DNA of 64,000 bases from Chitinophaga vietnamensis (GCF_902167635.1 NZ_CABHMS010000009.1:186001-250000), one strand, 5' to 3'. Numbered from the stretch's first letter, positions 26,574 to 35,685 are shown. A program made the numbers and translations. Notes: generated from the sequence alone by a model not told the origin.

Positions 26574-27137
26574 ATGAAGATAGAGATAATTCCTTACCAA
26601 GCGCGCTGGCCGGAAGAATATAAGTCGATTGTAACGGAGCTGAAGACGGCGGTAGGCCAATGGGCGCTGGCCTTCGACCATATTGGCTCTACGAGTGTGC
26701 CGGGCCTGCCGGCCAAAGACGTGATCGATATCCAGATGACGGTTGGCAGCCTGGATGTGCCGCTGGACGCGCCTTTGGCGGCACTGGGCTACCAGGCTTC
26801 CGTACGAGGCGTGATCGACCACCGCCCGCCGGGCCGCGATGATATTCCCGAAAAAGAGCTGGTAAAACGTATGTTTTTCAGGCCTTCCCGCCGCGTGCAC
26901 CTGCATGTGCGGGTACAAGGGTATTTCAACCAGCAATATCCCCTGCTGTGCCGCGATTACCTGCGTACCCACCCTTATGCCGCGCATGCCTACGGGGAGA
27001 TCAAACAGCAGCTGGCCAGGTATTTCCCCGATCATGAAGATGCTTACTACGATATCAAAGATCCTGTATTTGATCTCATCATGGAGGGCGCTTATGAATG
27101 GGAGAAATCCCGTGGAAATACGAATTTAGTCCACTAA
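26574..27137 (+). CDS. GrpB/UPF0157 family protein
   Basis: A 187-residue protein of the nucleotidyltransferase-fold GrpB family: IIPYQARWPEEYKSI near the start, then FDHIGSTSVPGLPAKDVIDI carrying the conserved GSTSV and D-x-D-like acidic pair, and HLHVRVQGYF later. Not related to the chaperone cofactor GrpE despite the name. Family members are predicted nucleotidyltransferases without an agreed substrate. Single gene, 57 bases before cysE. Confidence 0.9.
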   Translation: MKIEIIPYQARWPEEYKSIVTELKTAVGQWALAFDHIGSTSVPGLPAKDVIDIQMTVGSLDVPLDAPLAALGYQASVRGVIDHRPPGRDDIPEKELVKRMFFRPSRRVHLHVRVQGYFNQQYPLLCRDYLRTHPYAAHAYGEIKQQLARYFPDHEDAYYDIKDPVFDLIMEGAYEWEKSRGNTNLVH

Positions 27138-27196
27138 CTTTACAGGATTTATGCGTAATTTCATTCTCCATCATTTAGCTGTAATTCCATCCGCAT

Positions 27197-28003
27197 ATGA
27201 ACGATGATTTTCTGGAAGAATTGAAGCGGAGACACCGATTAGCTGCGGCAAACGCCTACCCTGCCACCGGGGCCGTCAGCGACTTTGCCAACAACCTGAT
27301 TAATTGGTTATTCCCCGAGCATACCGGCCAGGTGATGGCCGATCCTGTGATGCTGGAACAGTACGCACGTCAGCTGGAAATACAGCTGGAGCTGCTCTTA
27401 CAGCCCATGCAGCGGCAATTGCCGGCTTCTTCAGAATCGTTGAGCCAGGCCTTCATGAAGCAGGTGCCGGCGATCTACGACGATCTTACCAAAGATGCCA
27501 GCGCTATGTACGAAGGCGATCCTGCCGCCACCTGTTTGTATGAAGTGATCCGGGCCTATCCCGGATTTTATGCGGTGGCTTTTTACCGCATGGCGCATGT
27601 ACTGCAGCAATTGCAGGTACCTTTGCTGCCACGCATGATCACGGAGCTGGCGCATTCCCGCACGGGCATTGACATTCACCCGGGGGCGGTGATTGCGCCC
27701 TGGTTCTGTATCGACCACGGCACGGGTATCGTAATCGGTGAAACAACGGTGATAGGGCCGCATGTGAAGCTATACCAGGGCGTTACGCTCGGAGCGCTGA
27801 GCATTGAAAAAAGTATGGCGATGAGCAAGCGCCATCCTACCATTGAAGCGCATGTAGTGATCTATGCCGGCGCCACCATCCTGGGCGGCGACACGGTGAT
27901 AGGCCATAACAGCGTGATTGGCGGCAATGTGTGGCTGATCAAAAGTGTGGAACCTTTCTCCCGTATCTACTATAAAGCAGCGCACAAGTTATCAGAATTA
28001 TAA
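27197..28003 (+). CDS. cysE: Serine O-acetyltransferase
   Basis: A 268-residue enzyme with an N-terminal helical domain and a C-terminal left-handed beta-helix made of hexapeptide repeats ([58 protein letters not shown]). The catalytic DHGTG box is present. It acetylates serine to O-acetylserine, the substrate of the enzyme encoded nine bases downstream, so the two form a cysteine synthesis operon. The N-terminal part is of the longer EpsC-like type common in Bacteroidota. Confidence 0.94.
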   Translation: MNDDFLEELKRRHRLAAANAYPATGAVSDFANNLINWLFPEHTGQVMADPVMLEQYARQLEIQLELLLQPMQRQLPASSESLSQAFMKQVPAIYDDLTKDASAMYEGDPAATCLYEVIRAYPGFYAVAFYRMAHVLQQLQVPLLPRMITELAHSRTGIDIHPGAVIAPWFCIDHGTGIVIGETTVIGPHVKLYQGVTLGALSIEKSMAMSKRHPTIEAHVVIYAGATILGGDTVIGHNSVIGGNVWLIKSVEPFSRIYYKAAHKLSEL

Positions 28004-28012
28004 TCAAGCATC

Positions 28013-28894
28013 ATGGCCTCCATACTCGATCTCGTCGGTAATACACCGATGGTAGAACTGAAGAAAATAACCGTTAACCCGGCAGTCACCATTTATGCCA
28101 AGCTGGAAGGCACCAATCCTGGCGGCAGTGTGAAAGACCGTGCCGCCTATGGTATGATCAAGGGCGCACTGGACCGCGGCGAGATCAAGCCCGGTATGAA
28201 GCTGATAGAAGCCACCAGCGGTAATACCGGCATCGCACTGGCGATGATCGCCAACCTGTTCGGCCTCGAAATAGAACTGGTGATGCCCGCTGATGCCACC
28301 CAGGAGCGCGTGCTCACCATGCAGGCCTATGGCGCAAAAGTGGTGCTCACCCCCAAAGAGCAGTCTATGGAAGGTTCCATCGATTACGCCAACGAACAGG
28401 TAGCCAAAGGCGGCTATTTTATGCTGAACCAGTTTGCCAATCCCGACAACTACGGCATGCATTACCGCACTACCGGCCCCGAGATCTGGCGCGATACCCA
28501 AAGCCGCATCACGCATTTCGTGAGCGCGATGGGCACCACTGGTACGATCATGGGCGTTTCCCGCTATTTAAAAGAACAGAACCCCAACGTGCAGATCATA
28601 GGATGCCAGCCAACAGAAGGCGCTAAAATTCCCGGTATCCGCAAGTGGCCGGAAGCCTATCTGCCCAGGATATTTGAAAGACCGAGAGTAGACCGTATCA
28701 TGGATATTTCGGAAGAAGAGGCGCGTACGATGACGAAGCGCCTGGCAAAAGAAGAGGCCATCTTTTGCGGGATGAGCAGCGGAGGCGCCGTGGCGGCGGC
28801 TTTGCGCGTGTCGCAGGAATTACGTAGTGGCGTGATCGTTAGTATCATCTGCGATCGCGGCGACAGATACCTCAGCAGCGATCTTTTTCAATAA
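28013..28894 (+). CDS. cysM: Cysteine synthase (PLP-dependent)
   Basis: A 293-residue fold type II PLP enzyme. The PLP lysine is in GGSVKDRAAYGMI, the substrate loop is TSGNTGIALAM, and the phosphate-binding loop is SAMGTTGTIMG. It makes cysteine from O-acetylserine and sulfide or thiosulfate. Length and the short C-terminus fit CysM more than CysK. Follows cysE by nine bases. A strong bidirectional hairpin begins at its stop codon. Confidence 0.93.
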   Translation: MASILDLVGNTPMVELKKITVNPAVTIYAKLEGTNPGGSVKDRAAYGMIKGALDRGEIKPGMKLIEATSGNTGIALAMIANLFGLEIELVMPADATQERVLTMQAYGAKVVLTPKEQSMEGSIDYANEQVAKGGYFMLNQFANPDNYGMHYRTTGPEIWRDTQSRITHFVSAMGTTGTIMGVSRYLKEQNPNVQIIGCQPTEGAKIPGIRKWPEAYLPRIFERPRVDRIMDISEEEARTMTKRLAKEEAIFCGMSSGGAVAAALRVSQELRSGVIVSIICDRGDRYLSSDLFQ

Positions 28895-28938
28895 AAAGCA
28901 AAGCGACGCGCATCAGCGCGTCGCTTTGCTTTTTATTG
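28889..28938. terminator. Bidirectional terminator between cysM and pdhB
   Basis: A 23-bp stem (core AAGCAAAGCGACGCGC) with a 4-base loop (ATCA), with A-tract and T-tract on the outer parts of both arms. Serves both convergent genes. Confidence 0.9.
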
Positions 28939-28948
28939 AATTTCGTCG

Positions 28949-29932
28949 TTATTTCTTCATGTACATCACTTCCTTCACCAGTTTCACGGTACGCTCGATA
29001 TCGGGCAGGTACAGTTTCACCAGGTTGGGCGCATAGTGCATAGGCGCGTCTACAGCGGTGATGCGGCGGATCGGTGCATCCAGGTAGTCGAAACCTTCCT
29101 TCTGGATACGGTAGGTGATTTCGGAAGACACGCTGGCGAAAGGCCACTGCTCTTCCACGATCACGAGGCGGTTGGTTTTCTTTACAGATTCCAGGATAGT
29201 GAACCAATCCAGCGGACGGATCGTACGGAGGTCGATCACTTCTGCCTCAATACCTTCTTTGGCCAGCTCTTCTGCCGCGCCCAGCGCCACTTTCATCATT
29301 TTGTTGAAAGATACGATGGTCACGTCTTTACCAGCGCGTTTAATATCGGCTTTACCGATAGGGATGATGTATTCTTCTTCAGGTACTTCGCCCATATCGC
29401 CATACATCACTTCACTTTCCATGAACACCACCGGGTCGTTATCGCGGATAGAAGCCTTCAGCAGGCCTTTGGCATCGTACGGGTTGGAAACTGATACTAC
29501 TTTCAGGCCGGGGATATTGGCATAGTAGCTTTCGAAAGCGGTAGAGTGCTGTGCGCCGAGCTGACCTGCAGAGCCGTTAGGGCCGCGGAAAACGATCGGG
29601 CAACCTACCTGGCCGCCACTCATGGCGAGCATTTTGGAAGCAGTGTTGAGGATCTGGTCCAGTGCCAGTACAGCAAAGTTCCAGGTCATAAATTCAATTA
29701 CCGGACGCAGGCCATTTTGTGCAGCGCCCACACCGATGGCCGCAAAGCCCAGCTCTGCGATCGGCGTATCAATAACGCGTTTAGGACCAAACTCATCCAG
29801 CATTCCCTGGCTCACTTTGTAAGCACCATTGTATTCGGCTACTTCCTCCCCCATGAGAAATACGCGCTCATCACGGCGGAATTCCTCCTGCAGGGCTTCT
29901 CTTAAGGCTTGTCTGAAAGCTATCTGACGCAT
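28949..29932 (-). CDS. pdhB: Pyruvate dehydrogenase E1 component, beta subunit
   Basis: A 327-residue transketolase-like beta subunit: FLMGEEVAEYNGAYKVSQG, RVIDTPIAELGFAAIGVGAA, IEFMTWNFAVLALDQI with the thiamine-contacting Glu in the first block, and the C-terminal domain VIDLRTIRPLDW ... IVEEQWPFASV. With the alpha subunit (not here) it decarboxylates pyruvate and passes the acetyl group to lipoyl E2. The 2-oxoisovalerate E1 beta is close, but sequence features fit PdhB best. Single gene with the best-formed promoter in the window. Confidence 0.92.
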   Translation of the reverse strand: MRQIAFRQALREALQEEFRRDERVFLMGEEVAEYNGAYKVSQGMLDEFGPKRVIDTPIAELGFAAIGVGAAQNGLRPVIEFMTWNFAVLALDQILNTASKMLAMSGGQVGCPIVFRGPNGSAGQLGAQHSTAFESYYANIPGLKVVSVSNPYDAKGLLKASIRDNDPVVFMESEVMYGDMGEVPEEEYIIPIGKADIKRAGKDVTIVSFNKMMKVALGAAEELAKEGIEAEVIDLRTIRPLDWFTILESVKKTNRLVIVEEQWPFASVSSEITYRIQKEGFDYLDAPIRRITAVDAPMHYAPNLVKLYLPDIERTVKLVKEVMYMKK

Positions 29933-29985
29933 GCTATTCGTATAAAGTTTGAAAGTTTAATTGCCCGGTTCTCGATTGGGCAGGG

Positions 29986-30016
29986 CAAAAATATTGTTTG
30001 TTAGCGAAAAAGCAAA
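29986..30016 (-). promoter_or_regulatory. Promoter of pdhB (-33 TTTG, 19 bp, -7 TATTTTTG)
   Basis: Minus-strand TTTG at 30016-30013, a spacer of exactly 19 bases, then TATTTTTG at 29993-29986. This is the full Bacteroidota consensus. Leader of about 50 bases. Confidence 0.75.
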
Positions 30017-30035
30017 AGCCCTTTTAAAAATTGAA

Positions 30036-30043
30036 TACATTTG
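30036..30043 (+). promoter_or_regulatory. Bacteroidota -7 box (TACATTTG)
   Basis: Exact match 28 bases before the ATG at 30072, divergent to the pdhB promoter. Confidence 0.5.
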
Positions 30044-30071
30044 ATATATTTATATTTTCATATATGAAAAG

Positions 30072-30701
30072 ATGATTACCATTACTGTCCTGACCTTATG
30101 CTTTCTGACGGCCCTTTCCTGCAAGATAAAAAAAGTGAAAGCGCCGGAATTTGCCGCCCTCGCCTGGTCGCTGCATCTCGTATTCCTCTTCTTCTCCATC
30201 ATCTGCCTCTTGCTCATGCTCAACAGCTACGGCTTCAAAGGCACACAAACGGAGCGCGTATTCTTCACCCTCTATGCCGGCACAGGCATGCTGGTATATG
30301 GTTTCAGCCAACCGGCCATCAGCGCGCGGTATTATTATCTCGCCTGCTTTTTCGGGTTCCCCTTCGTATTGCTCTTCGGGCTGTTACTGCCGCCATTACG
30401 CACGCTCGCACTGGTAGCCGCCATCACTTTACTGTCGGACAGTGACTTCCACCGCTACGATATCGACAACGACTATGCCCTGCAAACCAAGACCAGCGGG
30501 ATTTTGTCGAGATACCCGGAATACAGCCTGATTGAAGATAAATACTGGTTTTTTGAGAAGATCACACCTGACATAGTAAACCCGAAAGCGCCGCTACGGG
30601 CATTGAAGCTGATCAAGAAAGGAGAAGACAGCGTACGTATACAACTACTGGCCAGCGGCAGGAATATTCGTATAGACACCACCGTTATATTGGGGAATTG
30701 A
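30072..30701 (+). CDS. Membrane protein of unknown function
   Basis: A 209-residue protein with about four hydrophobic helices in the first 140 residues (ITITVLTLCFLTALSC, LHLVFLFFSIICLLLML, VFFTLYAGTGMLVYGF, FFGFPFVLLFGLLLP) and a soluble C-terminal 70 residues with charged strands (IQLLASGRNIRIDTTVILGN). No family recognised. Lone gene, followed by a long inverted repeat shared with the convergent thiolase gene. Confidence 0.7.
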   Translation: MITITVLTLCFLTALSCKIKKVKAPEFAALAWSLHLVFLFFSIICLLLMLNSYGFKGTQTERVFFTLYAGTGMLVYGFSQPAISARYYYLACFFGFPFVLLFGLLLPPLRTLALVAAITLLSDSDFHRYDIDNDYALQTKTSGILSRYPEYSLIEDKYWFFEKITPDIVNPKAPLRALKLIKKGEDSVRIQLLASGRNIRIDTTVILGN

Positions 30702-30711
30702 CGGATTTATG

Positions 30712-30808
30712 AATTTACGGATTTTTTGATTTAGGAATTTCTTGATTTGAAGGGAATTTCGGGTTCCCTCTAAATCAAGAAATCCGTAAATCAAAAAATC
30801 CGTAAATC
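30712..30808. repeat. Inverted repeat with 37-bp arms of GATTTACGG words
   Basis: Left arm 30712-30748 and right arm 30772-30808 differ at only a few bases; between them is a smaller hairpin (AGGGAA/TTCCCT). The arms use GATTTACGGATT and CTTGATTT words. The right arm runs into the thiolase stop codon. Sits between convergent genes. Confidence 0.85.
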
Positions 30809-31982
30809 AAGAAATTCTCTCAATAACTATCGCGCTGGCGCCGCCGCCGCCATTGCAGATGCCGGCTACGCCATATTTTGCGTTGTGTTGATGCAGGATG
30901 GAATTGAGCGTTACTACGATACGTGCGCCACTGCAACCGATCGGGTGGCCTAAGGCTACGGCGCCGCCCCATACATTCACTTTGTCCATAGACAGGTGCA
31001 GGTCTTTTGCATTGGCGATAGGCACGCAGGAGAAGGCTTCGTTCACTTCTATGAAGTCCATATCAGTTACTTTCAGTTTGGCTTTTGCCAGTGCGATGTT
31101 CACTGCTTTTACGGGCGTGGTGGTAAACCATTCGGGCGCTTGTGAAGCGTCGCCATAGCTCACGATCCTGGCCAGGGGCTTCAGTCCCAGCTCTTTTACT
31201 TTTTCACCGCTGGCCAGTATTACGGCGGCGGCGCCATCGTTGATATTGGAGGCGTTAGCGGCGGTGATGGTACCATCTTTCTGGAAAGTAGGTTTCAGCG
31301 TAGGTATCTTGTCGAAGATCACTTTTTTATAATCTTCGTCTTCACTGATGGTGGTCACTGTTTTACCGGGGATCTCCACGGGCACCACTTCTTCTTTAAA
31401 ATATCCTTTCTCCCAGGCTGCAGCGGAGCGTTTGTAAGATTCGATCGCAAAGGCGTCCTGGTCTTCGCGGGTGATGTGGTATTCTTTGGCGCATAATTCG
31501 CCCGCATTGCCCATGTGAAAATCGTGGTACGGGTCCCAGAGGCCATCGCGGAGGATACCATCGATCACGCTGCCATGGCCCAGCTTGTAGCCGGTGCGGG
31601 CTTTATCGAGGTAGTAAGGCACAGCGCTCATATTTTCCATGCCGCCGGCCACTACGATATCGTTATCGCCAAGGAGAATACTTTGTGCACCGGCAATGAT
31701 GGCTTTCATACCGGAAGCGCACACTTTATTGATGGTAGTACAAGGTACCGTGTTGGGGATACCTGCGCCAAGACTGGCCTGGTTAGCAGGCGCCTGTCCG
31801 AGGTTAGCGCTGATCACATTTCCCATAAACACTTCATTCACCTGGGAAGCCGCTACGCCGGCTCTTTCCAGCGCCGCCTTGATAACGGTAGATCCGAGCT
31901 TTGTAGCCGGAATACCCGATAACGCGCCATTGAAAGATCCTATCGGCGTGCGGGCAGTAGCTACTATAAATACTTCTTTCAT
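30807..31982 (-). CDS. Acetyl-CoA C-acyltransferase (thiolase)
   Basis: A 391-residue thiolase. The acyl-accepting Cys is in NKVCASGMKAI, the His is in ALGHPIGCSGARI, which also holds the second Cys, and the substrate loop NEAFSCVPIANA shows the NEAF box. It condenses two acetyl-CoA or cleaves 3-ketoacyl-CoA. Length and sequence fit the AtoB-type acetyl-CoA acetyltransferases; direction in vivo cannot be told. Single gene. Confidence 0.94.
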   Translation of the reverse strand: MKEVFIVATARTPIGSFNGALSGIPATKLGSTVIKAALERAGVAASQVNEVFMGNVISANLGQAPANQASLGAGIPNTVPCTTINKVCASGMKAIIAGAQSILLGDNDIVVAGGMENMSAVPYYLDKARTGYKLGHGSVIDGILRDGLWDPYHDFHMGNAGELCAKEYHITREDQDAFAIESYKRSAAAWEKGYFKEEVVPVEIPGKTVTTISEDEDYKKVIFDKIPTLKPTFQKDGTITAANASNINDGAAAVILASGEKVKELGLKPLARIVSYGDASQAPEWFTTTPVKAVNIALAKAKLKVTDMDFIEVNEAFSCVPIANAKDLHLSMDKVNVWGGAVALGHPIGCSGARIVVTLNSILHQHNAKYGVAGICNGGGGASAIVIERIS

Positions 31983-32020
31983 CTGATAAATAAGATTGTT
32001 TGGCTTGTGGATAAATCTAC

Positions 32021-32028
32021 CAAATATA
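32021..32028 (-). promoter_or_regulatory. Bacteroidota -7 box (TATATTTG) of thiolase gene
   Basis: Exact match on the minus strand, 38 bases before the ATG, two bases from the edge of the palindrome at 32031. Confidence 0.6.
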
Positions 32029-32030
32029 AG

Positions 32031-32125
32031 AAATTACGAATTACGAATTAAGAATTACGGATTTGTGGGAAGACCTGTCAGATCTCCCCACAAATCCGTA
32101 ATTCTTAATTCGTAATTCGTAATTT
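32031..32125. repeat. Palindrome with perfect 39-bp arms between divergent promoters
   Basis: Arms 32031-32069 and 32087-32125 pair perfectly around a 17-base loop. The arms use AATTACGAATTACG and AAGAATTACGG words, nearly the same as those at 18401-18484. Two bases separate each arm from a -7 box on either side, so it covers the -33 regions of both the thiolase and dnaG genes. Confidence 0.9.
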
Positions 32126-32127
32126 CC

Positions 32128-32135
32128 TATTTTTG
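32128..32135 (+). promoter_or_regulatory. Bacteroidota -7 box (TATTTTTG) of dnaG
   Basis: Exact match eight bases before the TTG start of dnaG, so the transcript would be almost leaderless. Confidence 0.6.
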
Positions 32136-32143
32136 CATTTGCT

Positions 32144-34111
32144 TTGATATCACAACAATCCATACAACAGATACTTGCCCGCATTGATATTGTGGAGATT
32201 GTAGGCTCGTTCGTGAAGCTGAAGAAGCGGGGCGCCAACTACCTCGGCCTCTGCCCTTTTCACAACGAGAAGAGCCCCTCGTTCACTGTATCGCCGAGCA
32301 AGGAGATCTATAAGTGTTTTGGCTGCGGCGCCAGCGGCAATACCATCAGCTTCATCATGGAGCATGAGAAGTATTCCTATGTAGAAGCCCTGCGCTGGCT
32401 GGCACAGAAATACCAGGTGGAGCTGGAAGAAACAGAAGTAAGCCCTGAGCTGAAACAACATCAGCAGCTGGCCGACAGTCTGTACATCATCAACAATTTC
32501 GCCCGCGAATATTTTTCTGATACGCTCTTCCACAATGAAGAAGGACAAAATGTGGGGCTTAGCTACTTTGAAGAACGCGGATTCACGGAAGAGACCATAC
32601 GAAAATTCCAGCTGGGCTACTGCCTCAACACCCGCGACGCCTTTGTGAAAACGGCGCTGGACAAAGGCTACAACCTGGAATATCTTCAGAAAACGGGCCT
32701 GGTCACCATCCGTAATGAGCAGCCGGCGGATAATTACCGCGGCCGCGTCATCTTCCCCATCCACAATCAATCCGGTAAAATACTGGGCTTCGGTGCGCGC
32801 ATACTGGTGAAATCCGATCGCGCCCCGAAATATATCAACTCGCCGGAAAACGAGATCTATGTAAAAAGCCGCGTGCTTTATGGGACCTATTTTGCCCGTC
32901 ATGCCATCGACAAACTCAACGAGTGCCTGCTCGTGGAAGGCTATACCGATGTGATCTCCCTGCACCAGGCCGGCGTAGAAAACGTAGTGGCCTCCAGCGG
33001 CACCTCGCTCACGCAAGACCAGCTGCGCCTCATAAAGAAATATACCAACAACCTCACCATCATCTACGACGGCGACAGCGCCGGTATCAAAGCCGCCCTG
33101 CGTGGCCTGGATATGGCCGTGGAAGAAGGGTTGAACGTAAAGCTCGTACTGCTGCCCGATAAAGAAGACCCCGACAGCTATGTACAACGCATCGGCGCGG
33201 AAGCATTCCGTAATTTCATCCAGGAGAACAAGCAAGACTTCGTGCTCTTCAAGCTGCAACTCAGTATGCAGGAAGCGGGCAACGACAGCAATAAAAAATC
33301 ACAGCTGGTAAACGAGATCGCAGAGACGATCTCCAAGATCGATAAGGCAGAAGACTTTACCCGCCAGCAGGACTACATCCGCCAATGCAGCCAGCTGCTG
33401 AAGATCGATGAACAGGGGCTCATCTTCCTCGTCAATAAATTTATCCGCGAACGCCTCGTGAAGCGCGAGCAACAACATGCCCGCAATCATCCCGAGCCAG
33501 CAGAAGACGCTCTTAGCGATGAGGCCATCGCCGCCATGGAAGCCGCTGAAACCGGCATCTCCATCGATTCGCTGCTGAATAAAGATGAGAAACAAGAGCG
33601 GGAACTGGTGAAGATACTGCTGCGCTTCGGCGACAAACCCTTCAGTGAAGAAGAGCAAAACACAGTGGCCGACTATGTTTTCCATCTCCCTTATGACTTT
33701 GAATCACTCGCAGATAGCGAGCTGGTAAAGCGCATCCTGCGGGAATACAAACAACTGTATGATGAAGGCAGCGTGCCCGATAAAAAGTGGTTCCTCTATC
33801 ACCAGGACCAGGAACTTGCCAAAAGCATCGCGCTGATACTGGAAGACAAAGAAGCCGACCTGAGCGTGAACTGGAAAGAGCGCTTTGAAATTGATACGGT
33901 TTACGGCGACAACGCCTATCTGAAAGATACGATCTCCACTACCAATTATCTCATCCTGCGCAAGATCAAAAAGCTGATCTACGAGAACCAGCAGGAAGCC
34001 GAAAAAACCAGCGACATGGATCAGCTGCTGCGTTGCATGGAAATGCAGCAGCACCTGAAACAGCTTGAAAGGGAGCTGACGCAGGGCCTCGGTACTGTTA
34101 TTTTCAAATGA
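32144..34111 (+). CDS. dnaG: DNA primase
   Basis: A 655-residue primase from a TTG start (MISQQSIQQILARIDIVEIV); no nearby ATG exists. The CHC2 zinc finger is LCPFHNEKSP ... YKCFGCGASGN (residues 36-63). The catalytic core is around residues 120-245, and the TOPRIM domain follows with LLVEGYTDVISLHQAG and YDGDSAGIKAAL acidic residues. The C-terminal third would bind the replicative helicase DnaB. It makes RNA primers for replication. Confidence 0.96.
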   Translation: MISQQSIQQILARIDIVEIVGSFVKLKKRGANYLGLCPFHNEKSPSFTVSPSKEIYKCFGCGASGNTISFIMEHEKYSYVEALRWLAQKYQVELEETEVSPELKQHQQLADSLYIINNFAREYFSDTLFHNEEGQNVGLSYFEERGFTEETIRKFQLGYCLNTRDAFVKTALDKGYNLEYLQKTGLVTIRNEQPADNYRGRVIFPIHNQSGKILGFGARILVKSDRAPKYINSPENEIYVKSRVLYGTYFARHAIDKLNECLLVEGYTDVISLHQAGVENVVASSGTSLTQDQLRLIKKYTNNLTIIYDGDSAGIKAALRGLDMAVEEGLNVKLVLLPDKEDPDSYVQRIGAEAFRNFIQENKQDFVLFKLQLSMQEAGNDSNKKSQLVNEIAETISKIDKAEDFTRQQDYIRQCSQLLKIDEQGLIFLVNKFIRERLVKREQQHARNHPEPAEDALSDEAIAAMEAAETGISIDSLLNKDEKQERELVKILLRFGDKPFSEEEQNTVADYVFHLPYDFESLADSELVKRILREYKQLYDEGSVPDKKWFLYHQDQELAKSIALILEDKEADLSVNWKERFEIDTVYGDNAYLKDTISTTNYLILRKIKKLIYENQQEAEKTSDMDQLLRCMEMQQHLKQLERELTQGLGTVIFK

Positions 34112-34119
34112 TTATTTTT

Positions 34120-34313
34120 TGCTACCAATATGCCGCCCCTACGGGGCGAGGTGTTAGTAGATACGCATAGCTACCAATATATCGCCCCTCCAGGGCGGAA
34201 CATCGGCAGCAATACATTTGCATCAACTCGCCCCGGAGGGGCGGCATATTGGTAGCAACAGGCGTATGCACCAACAAATAATACGCCCCGGAGGGGCGAT
34301 ATATTGGTAGCAA
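34120..34313. repeat. Cluster of four REP-like palindromic elements
   Basis: Four copies of a unit made of GCTACCAATATrbCGCCCCT plus a GC-rich mini-hairpin: 34120-34149 and 34170-34197 in one orientation, 34229-34258 and 34284-34313 in the other. Copies 1 and 3 are exact inverse matches over 22 bases, as are 2 and 4 over 20, so the pairings interleave. Lies between dnaG and folA (convergent). Likely a REP/terminator cluster. Confidence 0.88.
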
Positions 34314-34324
34314 ACACAATTATT

Positions 34325-34825
34325 TTATTTGTGAATCCGCTCCCATACCTGGAAAGCAAAAGGGTATTGGTTTTTCTCATCAGCTTCGTGGCGTTCATCG
34401 CTCACGAGATTCCAATCGCTGCCATGTATGACAGGGAAGAAAGCATCGCCGTGCACAACGGCGTATACCCGTGTGAGGTAGATACGCTCTACTAACGGCA
34501 TCGCCTGTACGAATATCTGGGAGCCGCCGGTGATGAACAGTTCATCGCCTTCAAAGGTGTTGGCCTTGGCGATGCCCGCCTCGATGGAAGGCACTACGTA
34601 TACGCCTTCGGGAGCATAATCCGGCTGGCGGGTGATCACGATATTGGGGCGGCCGGGCAGCGGCCTGCCGAGCGATTCAAATGTTTTACGGCCCATCACG
34701 ATGGGTTTGCCCAGCGTAGTGGATTTAAAATATTTCAAGTCTGTGGGCAGCCGCCAGGGCAGCTGGTTGTTAAGGCCGATCACCTCATTTTCGGAGGCCG
34801 CCACGATAATGGAAACAGTCATCAT
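34325..34825 (-). CDS. folA: Dihydrofolate reductase
   Basis: A 166-residue enzyme: SIIVAASENEVIGLNNQLPW with the substrate loop, LPTDLKYFKSTTLGKPIVMG including the acidic active-site Asp, GRKTFESLGRPLPGRPNIV for NADPH, and the late ELFITGGSQIFVQAMP loop. It regenerates tetrahydrofolate. It follows thyA by nine bases; thymidylate synthase oxidises folate, so the pair works as one cycle. Confidence 0.96.
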   Translation of the reverse strand: MMTVSIIVAASENEVIGLNNQLPWRLPTDLKYFKSTTLGKPIVMGRKTFESLGRPLPGRPNIVITRQPDYAPEGVYVVPSIEAGIAKANTFEGDELFITGGSQIFVQAMPLVERIYLTRVYAVVHGDAFFPVIHGSDWNLVSDERHEADEKNQYPFAFQVWERIHK

Positions 34826-34834
34826 AAACGCAGA

Positions 34835-35656
34835 TTATACCGCCACAGGAGCCTTGATAGCGGGATGGAACTGGTAGTTCACCAGTTCGAAGTCTTCATA
34901 TTTGAAACCAAAGATATCTTTCACATCCGGGTTGATCTTCATTACCGGCAGCGGGAATGGCTGGCGGCTCAGCTGAAGCTGCGCCTGTTCCATATGGTTG
35001 CTGTAGAGGTGTACGTCGCCGAAGGTGTGAACAAAATCGCCGGCATCGAGATCGCACACCTGCGCCATCATCATGGTGAGGAGTGCATAGGAGGCGATAT
35101 TGAAGGGAACGCCGAGAAATACATCTGCGCTGCGCTGATACAGCTGGCAGCTTAGTTTGCCGCGGGTTTCACCTTTGCTGGTATCGGGGGGCGTAACATA
35201 GAACTGGAAGAGGCAATGACAGGGGCTGAGGGCCATCTTGCCAAGGTCGCCGGGGTTCCATGCATTTACGATGATACGACGGGAATCCGGATTCTTTTTG
35301 ATCGTATTTACCGCATCTGTGATCTGGTCGATCACTTTACCATCGGGGGTTTCCCAGCTGCGCCATTGTTTGCCGTAAACGGGTCCGAGGTCGCCGTTTG
35401 CATCGGCCCATTCATCCCAGATGCTTACGCCATGTTCTTTGAGCCAATGTATGTTGGTATCTCCGCGAAGGAACCAGAGCAATTCATAGATGATGGATTT
35501 CAGGTGCAATTTCTTGGTGGTGACCACCGGGAATCCGTCTTGCAGGTTAAAACGCATCTGATAGCCGAAAACGCTGGTGGTGCCGGTTCCCGTGCGATCA
35601 GACTTTACCGCACCATTTTTTATAATATGTTGTAATAAAGAAAGATACTGCTCCAT
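34835..35656 (-). CDS. thyA: Thymidylate synthase
   Basis: A 273-residue enzyme from ATG 35656 ([15 protein letters not shown]); the upstream in-frame extension to 35743 crosses the promoter. Motifs: phosphate-binding [25 protein letters not shown], the catalytic Cys in [22 protein letters not shown] and the dUMP loop HLYSNHMEQ. It methylates dUMP to dTMP. First gene of the thyA-folA operon. Confidence 0.97.
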   Translation of the reverse strand: MEQYLSLLQHIIKNGAVKSDRTGTGTTSVFGYQMRFNLQDGFPVVTTKKLHLKSIIYELLWFLRGDTNIHWLKEHGVSIWDEWADANGDLGPVYGKQWRSWETPDGKVIDQITDAVNTIKKNPDSRRIIVNAWNPGDLGKMALSPCHCLFQFYVTPPDTSKGETRGKLSCQLYQRSADVFLGVPFNIASYALLTMMMAQVCDLDAGDFVHTFGDVHLYSNHMEQAQLQLSRQPFPLPVMKINPDVKDIFGFKYEDFELVNYQFHPAIKAPVAV

Positions 35657-35685
35657 AAGGCGGCAAGTTACAGAGAAAAATATAA

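Noticed and set aside
34120-34313. CRISPR array
   Set aside because: The four units alternate orientation and the intervals are of unequal length; no cas genes nearby.
34122-34398. Short minus-strand open frames across the REP cluster (65 and 75 codons)
   Set aside because: They translate the repeat units themselves and overlap folA; no protein features.
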